Shown here: piece after piece, positions 6,065 to 7,067 of the stretch
How positions within the stretch are numbered: position 1 is the first letter of the stretch
How the letters are laid out: the number at the start of each line of letters is the position of its first letter
Assembly: GCA_003663695.1 (NCBI GenBank)
Contig: QMUB01000059.1
Span: forward strand, 1-7,067
Reading direction: 5' to 3'
DNA: 7,067 nucleotides
DNA from: Thermococci archaeon
GTDB taxonomy: Archaea > Methanobacteriota_B > Thermococci > Thermococcales > Thermococcaceae
The notes under the pieces: model-generated
Seen by the model: only the letters and a program-made list of their open reading frames with translations
Databases searched by the model: none
Told to the model about the DNA's origin: nothing
Program-made: the position numbers and the translations under genes

Positions 6065-6244
6065 GATATCGGAGGTGCTGTTAGGATAAGTGTGGGTGTG
6101 GGTTTACCCTCTTTGCGGGCATTATCATACCTCTTATCCTGACGGTATGGATATCGGAAAAGGAAATGATACTGTCGGGATAATTGTGGTGTGCTTGGCA
6201 ATAGTGTACCTCTTTACAGGCTTTATCACAAATTCTGTCAGTAT
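6061..6244 (+). repeat. Tandem diverged repeat units A (6061-6148) and B (6146-6244), with inverted copy C at 1920-2018
   Basis: Each unit begins TATGGATA and then has GGATAA, a GTGG/TGTG-rich stretch, CCTCTTT, a GGC-TTATCA-A block, and a variant of CTG-C-GTAT at the end. A and B share an exact 13-base start (6061-6073 and 6146-6158). B and C share 30 of 31 bases in the core. A and C share TTAGGATAA and an AGCATTATCA / CTCTTAT / CTG-C-GTAT tail. The alignment was made by eye with small gaps. The B-C core match is far beyond chance; the A alignment is weaker but contains many ordered blocks. Confidence 0.65.
6062..6183 (+). pseudogene. Copy A: small membrane-protein gene with a -1 frame change
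   Basis: The frame starting at ATG 6062 reads MDIGGAVRISVGVG and continues to a TGA at 6140-6142 (26 residues, unremarkable). The -1 frame from 6106 instead reads TLFAGIIIPLILTVWIS and ends at TAA 6181-6183. That is a plausible membrane helix, similar to YLFTGFITNSVSI of copy B. The -1 frame has a stop at 6082-6084 and no start codon before the helix, so the helix can be made only by joining the two frames. The joint is the heptamer GGGTTTA (6100-6106), read in frame as G GGT TTA. Compared with copy B, copy A lacks about 7 bases here, so an inactivating deletion explains the break equally well. A joined product would be 40 residues. It might also be the first half of a two-helix gene whose second half is copy B. 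Confidence 0.5.
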
Positions 6245-6266
6245 AATGAGAATGCGAAGGAAATAA
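6147..6266 (+). CDS. Copy B: possible 39-residue single-helix membrane protein, or 3' remnant of a broken gene
   Basis: ATG 6147 to TAA 6264-6266 encodes a protein starting MDIGKGNDTVG. One hydrophobic helix follows (about residues 11-31, GIIVVCLAIVYLFTGFI) and then a basic tail ending MRMRRK, which would place the C-terminus in the cytoplasm. I do not recognise the family. There is no good ribosome binding site before this ATG, although TATGGATATCGGA here repeats exactly the 13 bases at the start of copy A (6061-6073). The stop lies 6 bases from the end of the convergent oxidoreductase gene. It may be a real tiny gene, a tandem duplicate of A, or the second helix of one two-helix protein now spread over three frames. 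The near-identity of its core with copy C shows the sequence has been duplicated within the chromosome. Confidence 0.4.
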   Translation: MDIGKGNDTVGIIVVCLAIVYLFTGFITNSVSIMRMRRK

Positions 6267-6272
6267 AGGAAA

Positions 6273-7067
6273 TTAAAGATAAATTTTCTTCAAAGCATCT
6301 TCTGCAGCTTTTAGTGTGGCTGGAGCCGTAGGAGCAGGAGTTAACATGGGGTGGGTGCCTATCTGAAGGTTGATATATTTGGATGCGGTGTAGCCACTTT
6401 CGATTGCAAAACCCACCAAGTTTATCATCTCCCCTATAGTATCCCCACCAGCCAGCTGTCCTCCTAAGAAAAAGCCTCCCTGTTTTGTAAAGATGAGCTT
6501 CGCAAAGACTTTGTTTGAGTCAGGCAGGGATGCAGGATGTTTATCAAACACTTCACTCCTTCCAATCACATATTCGAAGCCCTCTTTTTTAGCACTTCTT
6601 TCAATTAATCCTGCTGCCCCTAAAGACAGGTTTCCAACTTTCGTAGCGAATATACCAAGAGTTCCCTTAAATTGTTTGAATGCTTTTATTTGATATAGAT
6701 TTGCTCCAGCTATCCTAGCTTCTGTAGTTGCAACGGAGGCAAGCATTGCTGGTTTTGGCTTTCTTGTGAAAAAGTCCCTTTTCTCTGCACAATCTCCTAC
6801 GGCAAAGACATCCGGATGAGAAGTGCGCATATATTCATCGATTTCTATGCCATATTTGGTCACTTTCAATCCACTCTTTTCTGCAAGCTCTGTATTTGGC
6901 CTGACTCCAGTGGATACAATAACTAAATCTGTATCTAGCTTTTCCCCTGTAGATAAGAGAACTCCATTAACGGAGTCCTCACCGGTTATTTCTACAACCT
7001 TTGTGTTTGTATATACGTTGACACCGATATTCTTTAGTTCGGCTTCTGCTAACTCACAAAATTCATC
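6273..7067 (-). CDS. Class III pyridine nucleotide-disulfide oxidoreductase (CoA-disulfide reductase / NADH oxidase / NADH:sulfur oxidoreductase type), 5' end outside window
   Basis: The minus-strand frame is open from the right edge to TAA 6273-6275, giving the last 264 residues; an internal ATG at 6869 is not the true start. The fragment opens in the NAD(P)H-binding domain (...ELKNIGVNVYTNTKVVEI), continues through VIVSTGVRPNTELAEKSG, and has the second FAD-binding motif HPDVFAVGDCAE. The C-terminal dimerisation domain begins around MLASVATTEARIAGANL and includes GGFFLGGQLAGGDTIGEMINLV, and the end reads GTHPMLTPAPTAPATLK. This order matches CoA-disulfide reductases and NADH oxidases, which in Thermococcales handle NAD(P)H-dependent reduction of polysulfide/sulfur, CoA disulfide or oxygen. 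The redox cysteine of the N-terminal FAD domain lies outside the window, so the exact activity cannot be fixed. By eye the gene is more AT-rich than the helicase. No operon partner is visible. Confidence 0.88.
   Translation of the reverse strand, partial: DEFCELAEAELKNIGVNVYTNTKVVEITGEDSVNGVLLSTGEKLDTDLVIVSTGVRPNTELAEKSGLKVTKYGIEIDEYMRTSHPDVFAVGDCAEKRDFFTRKPKPAMLASVATTEARIAGANLYQIKAFKQFKGTLGIFATKVGNLSLGAAGLIERSAKKEGFEYVIGRSEVFDKHPASLPDSNKVFAKLIFTKQGGFFLGGQLAGGDTIGEMINLVGFAIESGYTASKYINLQIGTHPMLTPAPTAPATLKAAEDALKKIYL

Noticed and set aside
5716..6084. 122-residue plus-strand ORF overlapping the helicase start
   Set aside because: It lies antisense to the helicase N-terminus including Walker A, and its composition shows no domain; the real plus-strand signal here is the ribosome binding site and ATG of copy A in another frame.
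6084..6120. GT-rich stretch GTGTGGGTGTGGGTTTACCC as a regulatory hairpin or G-quadruplex
   Set aside because: Only two short GGG runs plus GGGT/ACCC pairing are present, too weak for a convincing quadruplex or stem.
6061..6158. The 13-base direct repeat TATGGATATCGGA as an attachment site or CRISPR-like repeat
   Set aside because: There are only two copies and both sit at equivalent positions of the larger homologous units A and B, so tandem gene duplication explains them.
1920..6244. Copies C and A/B as terminal inverted repeats of a transposon
   Set aside because: The 4 kb between them carries a surface enzyme and a housekeeping helicase but no transposase or recombinase, the copies are not at symmetric ends, and no target-site duplication was seen.
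6273..6869. A complete 198-residue oxidoreductase starting at ATG 6869
   Set aside because: The frame is open beyond 6869 to the window edge and the extra 66 residues are typical NAD-binding-domain sequence, so the gene is simply cut by the window.

Overview
This window looks like chromosomal DNA of a hyperthermophilic archaeon of the order Thermococcales (Thermococcus or Pyrococcus group). The clues are a secreted protein ending in a Thr-rich stalk plus a CGP-CTERM anchor, an archaeal XPD-type Fe-S helicase, a DUF447 flavoprotein-like gene, a sulfur/NADH-type flavin disulfide reductase, TATA-box/poly-T transcription signals and GGTGA-type ribosome binding sites. The species cannot be named from the sequence alone.

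Layout. Positions 1-1282 (+) are the end of an ABC-transporter operon: the last 68 residues of a permease, then after 10 bases a complete FbpC/PotA-type ATPase. A poly-T stretch ends it and overlaps the probable promoter of a lone DUF447 gene (1320-1916, +). Next comes a 155-base gap, then a secreted, surface-anchored calcineurin-like metallophosphoesterase (2072-4090, +). Its terminator hairpin is built partly from its own last codons. It converges on an XPD-like DNA helicase (4117-6036, -), which is probably translated from a leaderless mRNA. The right edge holds the C-terminal 264 residues of a class III pyridine nucleotide-disulfide oxidoreductase (6273 to beyond 7067, -).

The unexplained part is in the two gaps. 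Positions 6061-6266 hold two tandem, diverged copies (A and B) of a roughly 85-100 base unit that reads as a tiny membrane-protein gene. A third copy (C) lies inverted at about 1920-2018. Thirty of 31 bases match between 6178-6208 and the complement of 1975-2005. Copy A has a very good ribosome binding site and ATG, but its hydrophobic continuation is in the -1 frame. The frame change falls exactly on GGGTTTA, a canonical X XXY YYZ slippery heptamer. Copy B could encode a 39-residue single-helix protein. Simple gene decay after duplication is the most economical reading; programmed frameshifting is the exciting alternative.

Functionally the genes are a patchwork rather than one pathway: nutrient or ion import, a putative flavoprotein, an extracellular phosphoesterase, DNA repair/helicase function and redox or sulfur metabolism. 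I see no CRISPR array, transposase, tRNA or rRNA.
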